The notes: generated by a model from the sequence alone, not told the origin. Positions 33,781 through 42,476 are shown, counted from the first letter of the stretch. The stretch: 64,000 nucleotides of DNA from Allolucifera butyrica (GCF_900476375.1 NZ_UPPP01000083.1:62001-126000), one strand, 5' to 3'. Numbers and translations: made by a program.

Positions 33781-35667
33781 TTAACGCACCCCGGCTTGCT
33801 GCAGAAATGACATAACGGATTTGGCGATCCCGGCTCCATCCAAACCATATTCAGCAAGCAACTGGGAGCGGGAACCATGTTCGACAAAAGCGTCCGGCAG
33901 GCCTAATCTTAACATTTTCACCCAAGCCAGTCTTTGATTATTTATATATTCTAGCACGGCCGAGCCAAATCCTCCGGCCAGTACATTATCCTCCACCGTC
34001 ACGATGATGCCGGTATCCCGTGCCAGCCGCCGAATCATCGGTGCATCCAACGGTTTAACAAACCGGGCATTGACCACACCGGCCCGGATCCCCTTGGCGG
34101 ACATTTCTTTACTTGCCTCCAGACAGGGCTCCACCATCGCTCCGAAGGCCAGCAAAACAACATCGGCACCTTGACTTATTTCTTCGGCATTGCCAAAAGG
34201 AATCCTCTTTAGCGGCTCATCAACCGGAACGCCAATGCCTGCACCGCGCGGATACCGGATTACAACCGGTCCGTCGGCCATGGTTGCCGTAAACAGCATA
34301 TGCCGCAATTCATTCTCATCCTTGGGAGCCATTATGGCCAGATTGGGAATATGCCGCAAACAGGAGATATCAAACACCCCTTGATGAGTCGGCCCGTCTT
34401 CCCCGACAATACCCGCCCTGTCCAGGGCAAAAACGACAGGTAGTTTTTGCAGGCATACATCGTGGATAATATGATCGTAGCCCCGCTGGATAAAGGTCGA
34501 ATAAACGGCGACAACCGGACGTTTCCCCATGGCAGCCATGCCGGCGGCCATGGTAATGGCATGCGGTTCGGCTATGCCCACATCAAAAAAACGCTCCGGA
34601 AATTTAGCGGCAAACGCTTTGAGACCCGTTCCTGCCGGCATCGCCGCTGTTATAGCCACAATATCTTTGTTTTTCTCAGCCAGCTCAACAATGGTTTGAC
34701 CAAAAATCTGGGTATAAGTCGGTTTATTGCCCTTTGCTTTTACTTCTCCCGTTTCAATACAAAACGGATTAATACCATGAAACTTATCCGCATTCCGTTC
34801 CGCCGGCGCATAGCCTTTTCCTTTACGGGTGACGACATGAACCAAAACCGGTCCTTTTACCCCCTTGGTCTTCTCCAGCACATCCGATAACAAACCGATA
34901 TTGTGTCCGTCAATGGGACCAAAATAGGTAAAGCCCAGTTCCTCAAACAGCACGCCGGGAACCACCAAATATTTCAGGCTGTCCTTTACTCTTTCGACCG
35001 TTTTGGCAACACTGTCCCCAATCGCCGGGATCCGCCGCAGTAAAATTTCCACATCGCGCTTAACCCGCGAATAGGTCGGGTCGGTCCGCATTTTGGCAAG
35101 ATATTCCGACATGGCCCCTACATTTTTGGCAATCGACATTTCATTATCATTTAAAATAACGGTCAGATTAGTCCCCAAATGGCCGGCATGATTCAGCGCC
35201 TCATAGGCCAGGCCGCCCGTCAGGGAACCATCCCCGATTACGGCGATTACATGAAAGCGGTCACCGCTGATATCCCGGGCCAGCGCGATACCCAGAGCCG
35301 AAGAAATGGACGTACTGGAATGGCCGGTGCCGAAAATATCATGTTCACTTTCACAACGTTTCGGAAATCCGCTCAGCCCGCCCCACTGACGAATGGTAGA
35401 AAAACGGGACCGCCGGCCGGTAAGAATTTTATGGACATACGATTGATGGCCCACGTCCCAGATGATTTTGTCCACCGGACTGTTAAAGGTCTTATGAAGC
35501 GCCAGCGTTAACTCCACAACTCCCAAATTAGGCGCTAAATGGCCGCCGTTGCAAGCTATCGTATGTATAAGAAGCCCGCGGATTTCTCCGGCGAGCTTTT
35601 CAAGCTGGGCAAGGGAAAGTTTTTTTAAATTTTGCGGTTGGTCAATGCTTTCGAGCAGACTATTCAA
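33781..35667 (-). CDS. dxs: 1-deoxy-D-xylulose-5-phosphate synthase
   Basis: First enzyme of the MEP isoprenoid pathway, thiamine-diphosphate dependent. The 628 residues show GGHLAPNLGVVELTLALH near 41, the ThDP motif VIGDGSLTGGLAYEALNHAG with LNDNEMSI, and the transketolase pyrimidine/C-terminal domains (FDVGIAEPHAITMAAGMA, IRYPRGAG). TTG at 35667 with GGGGG upstream is the start. Lies with ispA, supplying the same pathway. Confidence 0.97.
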   Translation of the reverse strand: MNSLLESIDQPQNLKKLSLAQLEKLAGEIRGLLIHTIACNGGHLAPNLGVVELTLALHKTFNSPVDKIIWDVGHQSYVHKILTGRRSRFSTIRQWGGLSGFPKRCESEHDIFGTGHSSTSISSALGIALARDISGDRFHVIAVIGDGSLTGGLAYEALNHAGHLGTNLTVILNDNEMSIAKNVGAMSEYLAKMRTDPTYSRVKRDVEILLRRIPAIGDSVAKTVERVKDSLKYLVVPGVLFEELGFTYFGPIDGHNIGLLSDVLEKTKGVKGPVLVHVVTRKGKGYAPAERNADKFHGINPFCIETGEVKAKGNKPTYTQIFGQTIVELAEKNKDIVAITAAMPAGTGLKAFAAKFPERFFDVGIAEPHAITMAAGMAAMGKRPVVAVYSTFIQRGYDHIIHDVCLQKLPVVFALDRAGIVGEDGPTHQGVFDISCLRHIPNLAIMAPKDENELRHMLFTATMADGPVVIRYPRGAGIGVPVDEPLKRIPFGNAEEISQGADVVLLAFGAMVEPCLEASKEMSAKGIRAGVVNARFVKPLDAPMIRRLARDTGIIVTVEDNVLAGGFGSAVLEYINNQRLAWVKMLRLGLPDAFVEHGSRSQLLAEYGLDGAGIAKSVMSFLQQAGVR

Positions 35668-35735
35668 TTAAGGTCCCCCTATTCAAAAGTGACATAAATT
35701 CACTCTGCTATATTATATCACCCGCACATTGTTTA

Positions 35736-36194
35736 TCACCAGTAAAATAAATGAAACCCATAGGCAATGCCAAACCCCAGCAAGGCACCTCCAAGCACTT
35801 CCAGCGGTGTATGTCCCAATAATTCTTTCAGGCGGGTATCCCGGATTTTATGTTCCACTTTCAAATCACGCACTAGTTGGTTGATCACTTTCGCCTGCTT
35901 GCCGGCCGCATGACGGACTCCGGCGGCATCATACATGACTATGCCGGCTAACACTACGGCCACCGTAAACAGCGAAGACTCCACTCCGTCATGAAACCCG
36001 ATGGCCGACGCCAGGCTGACAACCAGGGCTGTATGCGAACTCGGCATGCCGCCGGCGCCAATGAGCCGTTCAATATTAATTTCTTTATTTTTAAGATAGG
36101 TCGTAAAAAACTTCAAAATCTGCGCAGTAATCCACGCCGTCACGACTGTGACTAATATAATATTTTGGCTGAGTGCCACCAGAAAATTCCCCAT
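35736..36194 (-). CDS. Divergent PAP2 family protein (DUF212, YuiD-like)
   Basis: Membrane protein of 152 residues with about four helices, containing GGMPSSHTALVVSLASAIG (about residues 47-65) and YDAAGVRHAAGKQAKVIN near 98, marks of the DUF212 family distantly related to PAP2 phosphatases. Precise substrate unknown; its placement between ispA and dxs suggests an isoprenoid-phosphate link. Confidence 0.9.
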   Translation of the reverse strand: MGNFLVALSQNIILVTVVTAWITAQILKFFTTYLKNKEINIERLIGAGGMPSSHTALVVSLASAIGFHDGVESSLFTVAVVLAGIVMYDAAGVRHAAGKQAKVINQLVRDLKVEHKIRDTRLKELLGHTPLEVLGGALLGFGIAYGFHLFYW

Positions 36195-36203
36195 AAGACC
36201 ACC

Positions 36204-37082
36204 TCATGAATCTCTTGCCAGGAGAAACCGCACCAAATCACGCAATATATCCGCTTCCGTCCCAAAAATATCCAGGGCTGTTATTGCTTTTTCCACCGTC
36301 TGCCGGGCCATTTCCCGGGCTTTTTCCAGGCCATATAAAGCAACATAGGTAACTTTGTTATTCTTTTGGTCGCTGCCAATCGGTTTACCGACCAGTTCTT
36401 CCTTGCCAACAACATCTAATATATCATCTGTAATCTGAAACGCCAAACCAAATTGTTCGGCATATTCATTGAAACAGTTTAGCTGTTCTTGCGATGCTCC
36501 TGCTAAAAGCGCTCCGGCCCTCAATGCGGCCCGGAATAAAGCGCCTGTTTTTCGCCGGTGCATAAATTCCAGCGTAGCCGCATCAATGGATTGGCCTTCG
36601 GACAGCAAATCGACGGTTTGCCCTCCCACCATTCCCTGGGCCCCTGCCGCTGCGGCAATTTCCCGCACCGTTGCCAGTAAGACAGCCGGCGCGACACCGG
36701 GTTGGGAAAGCATGACTTCAAAGCCGTAAGTTAACAGGGCATCGCCGGCTAAAATAGCCAGGCCGTCACCGTAAACTTTATGGTTGGTTAATTTGCCCCG
36801 CCGGTAATCGTCATCATCCATAGCCGGCAAATCATCATGAATTAAGGAATAGGTATGAATCATTTCCAAGCCGCAGGCTACCGGCAAAAATTTCGAACCG
36901 TCACTTTGGACGGCATCGGCGGCAGCCATAAGTAAAATGGGGCGTAACCGCTTGCCGCCGGCAAATAGACTATACCGCATCGCCTCAAAAATAGCCGGCG
37001 GATATTGCCCGCTGTCAGGAATAAACCGGCCCAGTGCCGCATCAATCATCGCCACCTTCTCTTGGCAGTATTGTTTTAACAT
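36204..37082 (-). CDS. ispA: Farnesyl/geranylgeranyl diphosphate synthase
   Basis: Chain-elongating prenyltransferase of 292 residues. The first aspartate-rich motif is in HDDLPAMDDDDYRRGKLTNH (about residues 82-101) and the second is FQITDDILDVVG near 225; GGKRLRPIL lies near 44. ATG 37082 follows GGGAGG by 7 bases, overlapping the xseB end by 7 bases. Product length cannot be set from sequence alone. Confidence 0.94.
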   Translation of the reverse strand: MLKQYCQEKVAMIDAALGRFIPDSGQYPPAIFEAMRYSLFAGGKRLRPILLMAAADAVQSDGSKFLPVACGLEMIHTYSLIHDDLPAMDDDDYRRGKLTNHKVYGDGLAILAGDALLTYGFEVMLSQPGVAPAVLLATVREIAAAAGAQGMVGGQTVDLLSEGQSIDAATLEFMHRRKTGALFRAALRAGALLAGASQEQLNCFNEYAEQFGLAFQITDDILDVVGKEELVGKPIGSDQKNNKVTYVALYGLEKAREMARQTVEKAITALDIFGTEADILRDLVRFLLARDS

Positions 37083-37345
37083 TGCTCTTCCTCCCACAGC
37101 TCCAATGGCTTTTCGATCAGTTTCCCTTGTTCCATCTGCACGATTTTATCAATTTGTTTCTCGGCCGCGGCTAATCTGGACAAACAAAGTTTCGCCAGGT
37201 CCATCCCGGTAGCAAACTTAGTCAAAGATTCTTCTAAGGCAAGTTCACCACTTTCCAATTCATTCACAATCGTTTCCAATTTGTTTAGAGCCTCTTCAAA
37301 CGATACCGGCCCGATTTCATTGGCGGTTTCTTTTTTTTGCTTCAC
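37076..37345 (-). CDS. xseB: Exodeoxyribonuclease VII small subunit
   Basis: An 89-residue helical hairpin protein that pairs with XseA. The motif FEEALNKLETIVNELESGELALEESLTKFATGMDLAK matches the family. GTG at 37345 is chosen for an AGGAGG site 9 bases upstream. Overlaps the xseA 3' end by 29 bases and ispA by 7, a tightly coupled set. Confidence 0.95.
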   Translation of the reverse strand: MKQKKETANEIGPVSFEEALNKLETIVNELESGELALEESLTKFATGMDLAKLCLSRLAAAEKQIDKIVQMEQGKLIEKPLELWEEEQC

Positions 37346-38549
37346 CGCTGAACTCCTCCTGAATGTCAATTATTTCTGCCGTCAAAGCCCCTTGCTGCAG
37401 CACAATCTGTACTTGCTCTCCCAGTGATACGTCCCTTGTATTCCGTACTATTTTCCCCGCCCTGGTCCGGATAATGCCATAACCGCGACTTAAAACCCCC
37501 AGCGGATTTAACATGGCCAGCTTTTCTGCCAGTACCTGGAAAGCATGTTGTTTATTAAGATAGATTTGTTTAAACCTGTGTTCCAGCCGCTGTACCTGCT
37601 GGTCAGTCATTTGCTGCTTGTCCAATAACATGGCATAAGGCATTCGCAATACCCGGCTGCTTAATAAATGTTCCACCCTGGCGCGCTGTGACTTTAAGTC
37701 AATACGCATGGCTGTTTCCAGGCGGTTTTGCAGCGACAACAGGTAACGGCAAAGGTCTTTGACATCCGGAGCGACCAGTTCTGCCGCCTGGGAAGGAGTT
37801 GCGGCCCTGCGGTCGGCGGCAAAATCGGCCAGGGTAAAATCGGTTTGGTGGCCAACGGCGGCTACCACCGGAATGGAGGAAGCCGCAATCGCCCGTACCA
37901 CAATTTCTTCATTGAAAGCCCAAAGTTCTTCCAGACTGCCGCCTCCCCGGCCAACAATAATCACGTCGACCTGCCCTTGCTGGTTTAAAATGCGGATTGC
38001 CTGCGCAATCTGGGCCGGCGCTTCCGTTCCCTGAACCTGCACCGGATAAAGAATCAGGGAAATTCCCGGGTAGCGGCGTTTGGAAACGGTTATAATATCC
38101 CGTATAGCGGCTCCCGTAGGGGATGTAACAATCCCGACCGAGTGGGGCAGCAAAGGCAAGGCTTTTTTCCGCTCCGGATTAAACACCCCTTCTTTACTCA
38201 ACTTTTCTTTTAACTGCTCAAAGGCTAGGGTAAGCTCGCCCAACCCTTCCGGTACCAGGTGGTCGATATACAACTGATATTGACCGTCCCGTTCAAATAC
38301 GGTAATATGTCCACCGGCGATCACTTTGAGTCCGTCCCGGGGGATAAATTTCAAATACTGGGCCCGGCTTTTAAACATGACGGCTTTCATTGTCGCCTGA
38401 CTGTCTTTCAGCGTAAAATAGCAATGTCCGGAATAATGATGTTTGAAATTGGATATTTCTCCCCGTACATAAACTGCGGCCAGGGTTGCATCCCGCTCAA
38501 AAATTTGTTTAATATATTTATTGGCTTCCGTCACCGTTAATATATTCAT
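37317..38549 (-). CDS. xseA: Exodeoxyribonuclease VII large subunit
   Basis: Degrades single-stranded DNA to short oligonucleotides. The 410 residues have an N-terminal OB-fold (VYVRGEISNFKHHYSGHCYFTLKD), the catalytic domain with SPTGAAIRDI, IIVGRGGGSLEELWAFNEE and VAAVGHQTDFTLADFAADRRAATPSQAAEL, and a C-terminal coiled coil with LNPLGVLSRGYGI. All family motifs intact. Confidence 0.96.
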   Translation of the reverse strand: MNILTVTEANKYIKQIFERDATLAAVYVRGEISNFKHHYSGHCYFTLKDSQATMKAVMFKSRAQYLKFIPRDGLKVIAGGHITVFERDGQYQLYIDHLVPEGLGELTLAFEQLKEKLSKEGVFNPERKKALPLLPHSVGIVTSPTGAAIRDIITVSKRRYPGISLILYPVQVQGTEAPAQIAQAIRILNQQGQVDVIIVGRGGGSLEELWAFNEEIVVRAIAASSIPVVAAVGHQTDFTLADFAADRRAATPSQAAELVAPDVKDLCRYLLSLQNRLETAMRIDLKSQRARVEHLLSSRVLRMPYAMLLDKQQMTDQQVQRLEHRFKQIYLNKQHAFQVLAEKLAMLNPLGVLSRGYGIIRTRAGKIVRNTRDVSLGEQVQIVLQQGALTAEIIDIQEEFSGEAKKRNRQ

Positions 38550-38599
38550 TCGGTCACCTTCGAAAAATTTTTTCTATACTAATCATATACCAGACATAC

Positions 38600-38622
38600 A
38601 AAAAAAAACAGACAAAAGTCTG
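38600..38622 (-). terminator. Terminator after the 44-residue gene
   Basis: CAGAC / GTCTG stem with a 4-base loop followed by nine T on the minus strand, just past the small gene and before xseA. Short stem but strong T-run. Confidence 0.7.
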
Positions 38623-38632
38623 AATAGCCGGC

Positions 38633-38767
38633 CTAGCGGCGGTTGCAATACTTTTGGGCCAGGAAACCGCTCGCCGCCCCCATAATAAACCAGAAGAAGT
38701 ACCCCGGGGGAATGAGATGACCAATGAATGCCCCGGCCAGCGCGCCGAGCAGGATATACGTAAACAA
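38633..38767 (-). CDS. 44-residue membrane protein
   Basis: Starts at TTG 38767 with GAGGAGGG 6 bases upstream. The product is MFTYILLGALAGAFIGHLIP, then PGYFFWFIMGAASGFLAQKYCNRR: two short Gly/Ala-rich membrane helices with a Pro turn and a basic tail. A longer ORF in another frame exists over the same bases, but its product is Arg/Gly/Pro-rich without a ribosome site. No family recognised. Confidence 0.75.
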   Translation of the reverse strand: MFTYILLGALAGAFIGHLIPPGYFFWFIMGAASGFLAQKYCNRR

Positions 38768-38828
38768 ACGGATTCCCTCCTCTCACTTACGTTATATGGT
38801 ATATGATATGTGAGGGAATTCCGGATGG

Positions 38829-38996
38829 TGCTAGCGCTCTGTAAACCCTAACTCTATAGTGTTCTTGCGAGATATTTTCCGCCCTGCTTTGTTGTCGTCG
38901 GCTTACATATTCTCGATATGCGCGCCTCCTCCGCCGTGCAGGACGAAAAATCTTTCGCAATTCATCCTACAGATTTAGGGACAACAGAGCACTAGC
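38829..38996. repeat. MITE-like inverted-repeat element, family B
   Basis: 168 bp. Terminal inverted repeats TGCTAGCGCTCTGT and (inverted) TGCTAGTGCTCTGT differ at one base and are followed 3 bases further in by CCCTAA on both sides. An inner inverted pair GCGAGATATTTT../GCGAAAGATTTT.. flanks the middle, so the whole element folds on itself. It encodes nothing. Its right end contains the stop codon of the Kae1-like gene. Confidence 0.82.
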
Positions 38997-39918
38997 AAAA
39001 GGCGCAACCGGCAGCATTATCAGAACTGTAGCGGCTATCCGGGAAAAAGAGGCTGAATCCCTGACTGTGCCGACACAGGTAATCCCGGATAAATTGATTG
39101 GCGGAAACTCCGCCAACCAACAGGATTTCCGTCAATCCGGTTTGAGCCACGGCCTGTTTCATTAATTTGACTAACGTCTCCGCCACACAAAGTTGAACAC
39201 CCGCCGCCAGAGCTGCCGGGGGCTCCCCCTGTGCCAGCAATCGTCGGACATAGGTTTCGGCACCGGAAAAACTAACATTCAAGTTCCGTACGGCAACCGG
39301 CACCTTACATAGACCGCTCCGGCCGCAATCAGCCAGCTTTTCCAGATGGGAACCGGCCGGAAAGGGCAAGTTGAGAGCAACGCCAATCCGGTCGACAAAT
39401 TGTCCGGCCGAAATGTCCAGGCTTCCGCCCAACAAATCAATGCTCATTTGTTGGCTGCTGCCGATACCGACCTTTACGATTTCCGTCGTACCGCCGGAAA
39501 TATGAACGGCTAAGAAATCAGTCCCTTTTGGTCCGTCGGCAGACCATCTGCCGGCCCAAATATGGTTTTCCTGATGGCTGATTTTATATAGGGGAATCTG
39601 TTGCGAAACGGTCAACACCTTGCCGTATCCTTCTCCTACCAGGAAAGCCGGCATATAAGAACCGGGCAGCGGACGCGGACGGTTGGAAACAGTAACTGAT
39701 TTAAAACGCACCGGTCCGGAAAATTGCGCCATCGCCTCGGCAAAGACCAGCGGTAGATTGCGCGTATGCTGAAACACCATTTCCGATTGGGCTAAGCCAC
39801 GGCCACCCGGTTTCACCGTCAATACTTTTCGCACATCGGCGAGAAGGTTCCCGGAATCGTCCATAATTGCTACGGAGGTGGTATAACAACTCGTATCAAT
39901 TCCCAAACGATAATTCAT
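38992..39918 (-). CDS. Kae1/TsaD-family paralogue, C-terminus probably trimmed
   Basis: ASKHA ATPase-fold protein of 308 residues, formerly annotated O-sialoglycoprotein endopeptidase. It shows LGIDTSCYTTSVA at the N-terminus, SHQENHIWA (metal His pair, about residue 112-117), FLAVHISGGTTEIV, LLVGGVSANQFIRDYL and YSSDNAAGCAF at the end. It is a paralogue of TsaD, not clearly the tRNA t6A enzyme. The family usually continues past SDNA; here the reading frame runs into a MITE-like element that supplies the TAG. TTG at 39921 is an alternative start. Confidence 0.85.
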   Translation of the reverse strand: MNYRLGIDTSCYTTSVAIMDDSGNLLADVRKVLTVKPGGRGLAQSEMVFQHTRNLPLVFAEAMAQFSGPVRFKSVTVSNRPRPLPGSYMPAFLVGEGYGKVLTVSQQIPLYKISHQENHIWAGRWSADGPKGTDFLAVHISGGTTEIVKVGIGSSQQMSIDLLGGSLDISAGQFVDRIGVALNLPFPAGSHLEKLADCGRSGLCKVPVAVRNLNVSFSGAETYVRRLLAQGEPPAALAAGVQLCVAETLVKLMKQAVAQTGLTEILLVGGVSANQFIRDYLCRHSQGFSLFFPDSRYSSDNAAGCAFC

Positions 39919-39934
39919 CAAAAACGACCAACCT

Positions 39935-40342
39935 TTAATCTTTCTTTTTGATCAAAGACCCTAAAATTCCGTTCACGAAACGGCTTGATTCTTCCGTACC
40001 AAATGATTTTGCCAATTCAACGGCTTCATTAATAATTACATTGGGCGGTAACGGTTCCGTGCCAAAATTCATTTCATAGACGGCAATACGGGAAATATTG
40101 CGGTCTATTCCTGTCATCCGGTCAATTTTCCAGTCAATGGCGGCCTTCGCAATAATATCGTCAATCACTGGCAAATTTGACTGGGTTCCCTTAACCAGCT
40201 CACAGGTGTAGAGCCTTGTCTTTTCGTTGATTGCCGGCTGCTCTTGAAAAACACTCTCCAGGGCGGTTTCCGCCTCAGTCTGATTATAATCCAGCTGAAA
40301 TAATGCTTGTAATGCCATTTCCCGGGCCTGTCTCCGACTCAT
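39935..40342 (-). CDS. nusB: Transcription antitermination protein NusB
   Basis: RNA-binding helical protein acting with NusE at boxA of rRNA operons. The 135 residues include SRRQAREMALQALFQLDYN at the start, NISRIAVYEMNFG near 84 and NVIINEAVELAKSFGTEESSRFVNGILG at the end. Good ribosome site AAGAGGAAG upstream. In Bacillus it also lies between asp23 (yqhY) and xseA. Confidence 0.96.
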   Translation of the reverse strand: MSRRQAREMALQALFQLDYNQTEAETALESVFQEQPAINEKTRLYTCELVKGTQSNLPVIDDIIAKAAIDWKIDRMTGIDRNISRIAVYEMNFGTEPLPPNVIINEAVELAKSFGTEESSRFVNGILGSLIKKKD

Positions 40343-40361
40343 ATGCTTCCTCTTCTCTTAT

Positions 40362-40532
40362 GAGCCTGCTTAAAAAGCGCATCAATCCCATTTTTCGCAG
40401 TCCTCTGTCATTATTCAGAGTGCGAAATGTGGGAACGTTGTTGCGGCTGCGCGTTCTCACTCAACGTACGCCTAAGTACGCCTCGTTCGAATGCTCGCCG
40501 CGCCTAGTATCTGCATCTTTTTAAGCAGGCTC
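40362..40532. repeat. MITE-like inverted-repeat element, family A, copy 1
   Basis: 171 bp with perfect 16-bp terminal inverted repeats GAGCCTGCTTAAAAAG. An inner hairpin TTTCGCA..CAGAGTGCGAAA and a GTACGCCTAAGTAC block are inside. It lies between DUF2273 and nusB. A second copy in opposite orientation is at 49059-49233. No ORF; no clear target duplication. Confidence 0.88.
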
Positions 40533-40558
40533 TCTTGTAATCATAATAATTAGTTTGC

Positions 40559-40795
40559 TTACCGGTGATACCCCGGTGGTAATAGTTTGTCCAAAATATC
40601 CATAATATCTTCTTTCTCGTCAATCCGTTTGCCGATTATATAGCCTACGATAACACACATCGTAATAAACAAAGTCCGGAAAAAGCCAAAAAGGATGATG
40701 AGAACGCCCAATATAAATCCCAGGGTAACCCCCAGTATCTTGCCGCTGTGATGCTGCCAAATTTCCGCCAGTAATTTGAGATTCATGCTCAACAC
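40559..40795 (-). CDS. DUF2273 small membrane protein
   Basis: A 78-residue protein with two hydrophobic helices (about residues 17-35 and 38-55), GKILGVTLGFILGVLIILFGFFRTLFI being typical of DUF2273. It is always found with AmaP and Asp23 genes and is presumed part of the same envelope-stress complex. Starts 3 bases after amaP stops. Confidence 0.9.
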   Translation of the reverse strand: MLSMNLKLLAEIWQHHSGKILGVTLGFILGVLIILFGFFRTLFITMCVIVGYIIGKRIDEKEDIMDILDKLLPPGYHR

Positions 40796-40798
40796 CTT

Positions 40799-41338
40799 CT
40801 ATTCCACGCGTTGTCGGGGTTTAAATTCGTTGGATATATTCTCCACCAAAATCCGTACATCCACTAATTCGACACCAACTGTATTCTTAATATATTCATT
40901 CACTTTGTTTTGCATTTCCGCCGAGACGGCAGGAACATTACTTTCGGGACTCACGATCACTTTTAAATTAACCTTTAACGCTTCGCCCACCGTGCCGACC
41001 GCCACTTTTACCCCCCGTACGCCCCGGGTGTGCCGGGCCGCTTTTTCCACCAGATTTTCAATGGCGTTAATCGAAATATGCACATCGCCCATATCCGTAT
41101 GATGAACAATGGTATCTTTCGCATGACGGGAGCGGACTCCCGCCAGCAACAAACGAATACTGACCATAAAGAATACGGCGCCGATCAAGGCGGCTTCCCA
41201 GCGTCCATATACATGCTGCAGGCCTGTCCACAACCAATCCAAAGAAACCAGGCTTAATCCCAGCAGGATTATTCCTAATGACAAAAGCGCCAGCAAAACT
41301 GTATAAATTGATAAAATAACGCGGTCAATTATGCCCAT
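40799..41338 (-). CDS. amaP: Alkaline shock response membrane anchor protein AmaP
   Basis: A 179-residue membrane protein with two N-terminal helices (residues 6-32 and 47-66) and a C-terminal Asp23-like domain (DMGDVHISINAIENLVEKAARHTRGVRGVKVAVG). It recruits Asp23 to the membrane in staphylococci. The gene sits between asp23 and DUF2273, supporting the call. Confidence 0.9.
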   Translation of the reverse strand: MGIIDRVILSIYTVLLALLSLGIILLGLSLVSLDWLWTGLQHVYGRWEAALIGAVFFMVSIRLLLAGVRSRHAKDTIVHHTDMGDVHISINAIENLVEKAARHTRGVRGVKVAVGTVGEALKVNLKVIVSPESNVPAVSAEMQNKVNEYIKNTVGVELVDVRILVENISNEFKPRQRVE

Positions 41339-41362
41339 AGTATCTTCCCGTAACTCCTTTCT

Positions 41363-41764
41363 TTAACGCACCCGTATGTCTTCATCCTTTTCTTCCGAAC
41401 CAAAACCGACACCCTGAACATGAATGTTCACTTCCACAACATCCAAGCCGGTCATCGACTCAATCCCCCGCTTTACATTTTCCTGGACCCGCAAAGCAAC
41501 ATCCGGAATGCGTACACCATATTCAACAATAATATATAAATCTACCGCTGCCTCCCGCTCACCAACTTCTACCTTTACTCCTTTAGAAAGATTCTTTTTG
41601 CCAAGCATCTCGGCAATTCCTCCGACTAAACCGGCACTCATACCGGCAACACCGGGAACTTCCGTGGCAGCCAGACCGGCAATAACTCCAACTACTTCAT
41701 CCGCAATACGAATTGAACCAACATCATTATGTTCGGTTCTTTCCATCCGTTCCTTTTTATCCAC
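41363..41764 (-). CDS. Asp23/Gls24 family envelope stress protein
   Basis: A 133-residue protein with the family core GSIRIADEVVGVIAGLAATEVPGVAGMSAGLVGGIAEML and YIIVEYGVRIPDVALRVQENVKRGIESMTGLDVVEVNIHVQGV. GTG at 41764, with GGGAGGG 6 bases upstream, is the start; the longer ORF extends into a repeat. It is the YqhY position, between spoIIIAH and nusB, and heads the envelope stress trio. Confidence 0.93.
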   Translation of the reverse strand: MDKKERMERTEHNDVGSIRIADEVVGVIAGLAATEVPGVAGMSAGLVGGIAEMLGKKNLSKGVKVEVGEREAAVDLYIIVEYGVRIPDVALRVQENVKRGIESMTGLDVVEVNIHVQGVGFGSEEKDEDIRVR

Positions 41765-41806
41765 TCCCAACCCTCCCGTTAAAATGTAGCAAAAAAGATC
41801 AGTCCT

Positions 41807-41852
41807 AGTAACATACTTTCCTTCCATTTAAAGACCCTTTGGGTCTTTCTTA
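41807..41852 (+). repeat. Intergenic repeat family C, truncated copy 3
   Basis: Only the ATACTTTCCTTCCA...TTAAAGACCCTTTGGGTCTT part of the element at 9471-9580 is present. The AAAGACCC/GGGTCTTT hairpin is intact. Confidence 0.8.
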
Positions 41853-41893
41853 TTAACTCATAACATTATACCAAAGTTTTTCCATTTTTACAC

Positions 41894-41926
41894 TAAAAAA
41901 TAAGCCTTTGATGCGCAAAGGCTTAT
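41894..41926 (-). terminator. Terminator of the spoIIIA operon
   Basis: ATAAGCCTTTG / CAAAGGCTTAT perfect 11-bp stem with a 5-base loop and a minus-strand run of T, 8 bases after spoIIIAH. Confidence 0.93.
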
Positions 41927-41933
41927 CCTGACA

Positions 41934-42467
41934 TTAGGGTCTCGCGCTCACTGTTATATTCTCCGGCTTTACTCCCGCCAGCCGGCTTACCACATCGGCA
42001 ATTTGAATCACTTCTTCCCGGGTCAGGGAAGAAGCTTTTACGACAACGCTGACCGAATTATTCCGGGTAAAGACCAGCGCATCCATAAAGCCGCGCGCCC
42101 TTATGAGATTTTCCATTTCCGCTTCCCGCTGTTTTTCCAGCATCATCTTTAAAATCGCCTCTTGCGCCTTCTGCCGGGCATCTTCAGTAGGGGCATTCTT
42201 TATGGCATCCCGCAGCAAATCCGACCGTTCGCTGCGAATCTTTTCCCGTTCAATTCTGTATTCCGTAAAAAAGTCCGGACTTATGGCCGGAATCATGGCC
42301 TCTTGCAGTACGGGCTTACTAACCCGTACTGCATTGGAACGGTCTACTTTCGCCTGCCAGCCTGCCAGGTCATATCCCATGAATCCCAATGCCACCATTC
42401 CAATGACGGCAAATCCCGTTATGAGTGAAGCCGTTCTCCACAGCCTGCGTAAAATGATTATTTTCAT
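41934..42467 (-). CDS. spoIIIAH: Stage III sporulation protein AH
   Basis: Mother-cell channel component that binds forespore SpoIIQ across the engulfing membranes. The 177 residues have one membrane helix (about 14-33), a charged coiled region (EYRIEREKIRSERSDLLRDAI) and a YscJ/FliF-like C-terminal domain (ARGFMDALVFTRNNSVSVVVKASSLTREEVIQIADVV). Last gene of the eight-gene operon. Confidence 0.95.
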   Translation of the reverse strand: MKIIILRRLWRTASLITGFAVIGMVALGFMGYDLAGWQAKVDRSNAVRVSKPVLQEAMIPAISPDFFTEYRIEREKIRSERSDLLRDAIKNAPTEDARQKAQEAILKMMLEKQREAEMENLIRARGFMDALVFTRNNSVSVVVKASSLTREEVIQIADVVSRLAGVKPENITVSARP

Positions 42468-42476
42468 TTTTTCTCC

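Noticed and set aside
38583..38786. 67-codon ORF on minus near xseA
   Set aside because: Arg/Gly/Pro-rich frame without ribosome site, lying across the better-supported 44-codon membrane protein and a terminator.
40362..40532. tRNA-like or rRNA-spacer structure
   Set aside because: Inverted terminal repeats and a second inverted copy explain the folding; no acceptor or anticodon arm pattern.
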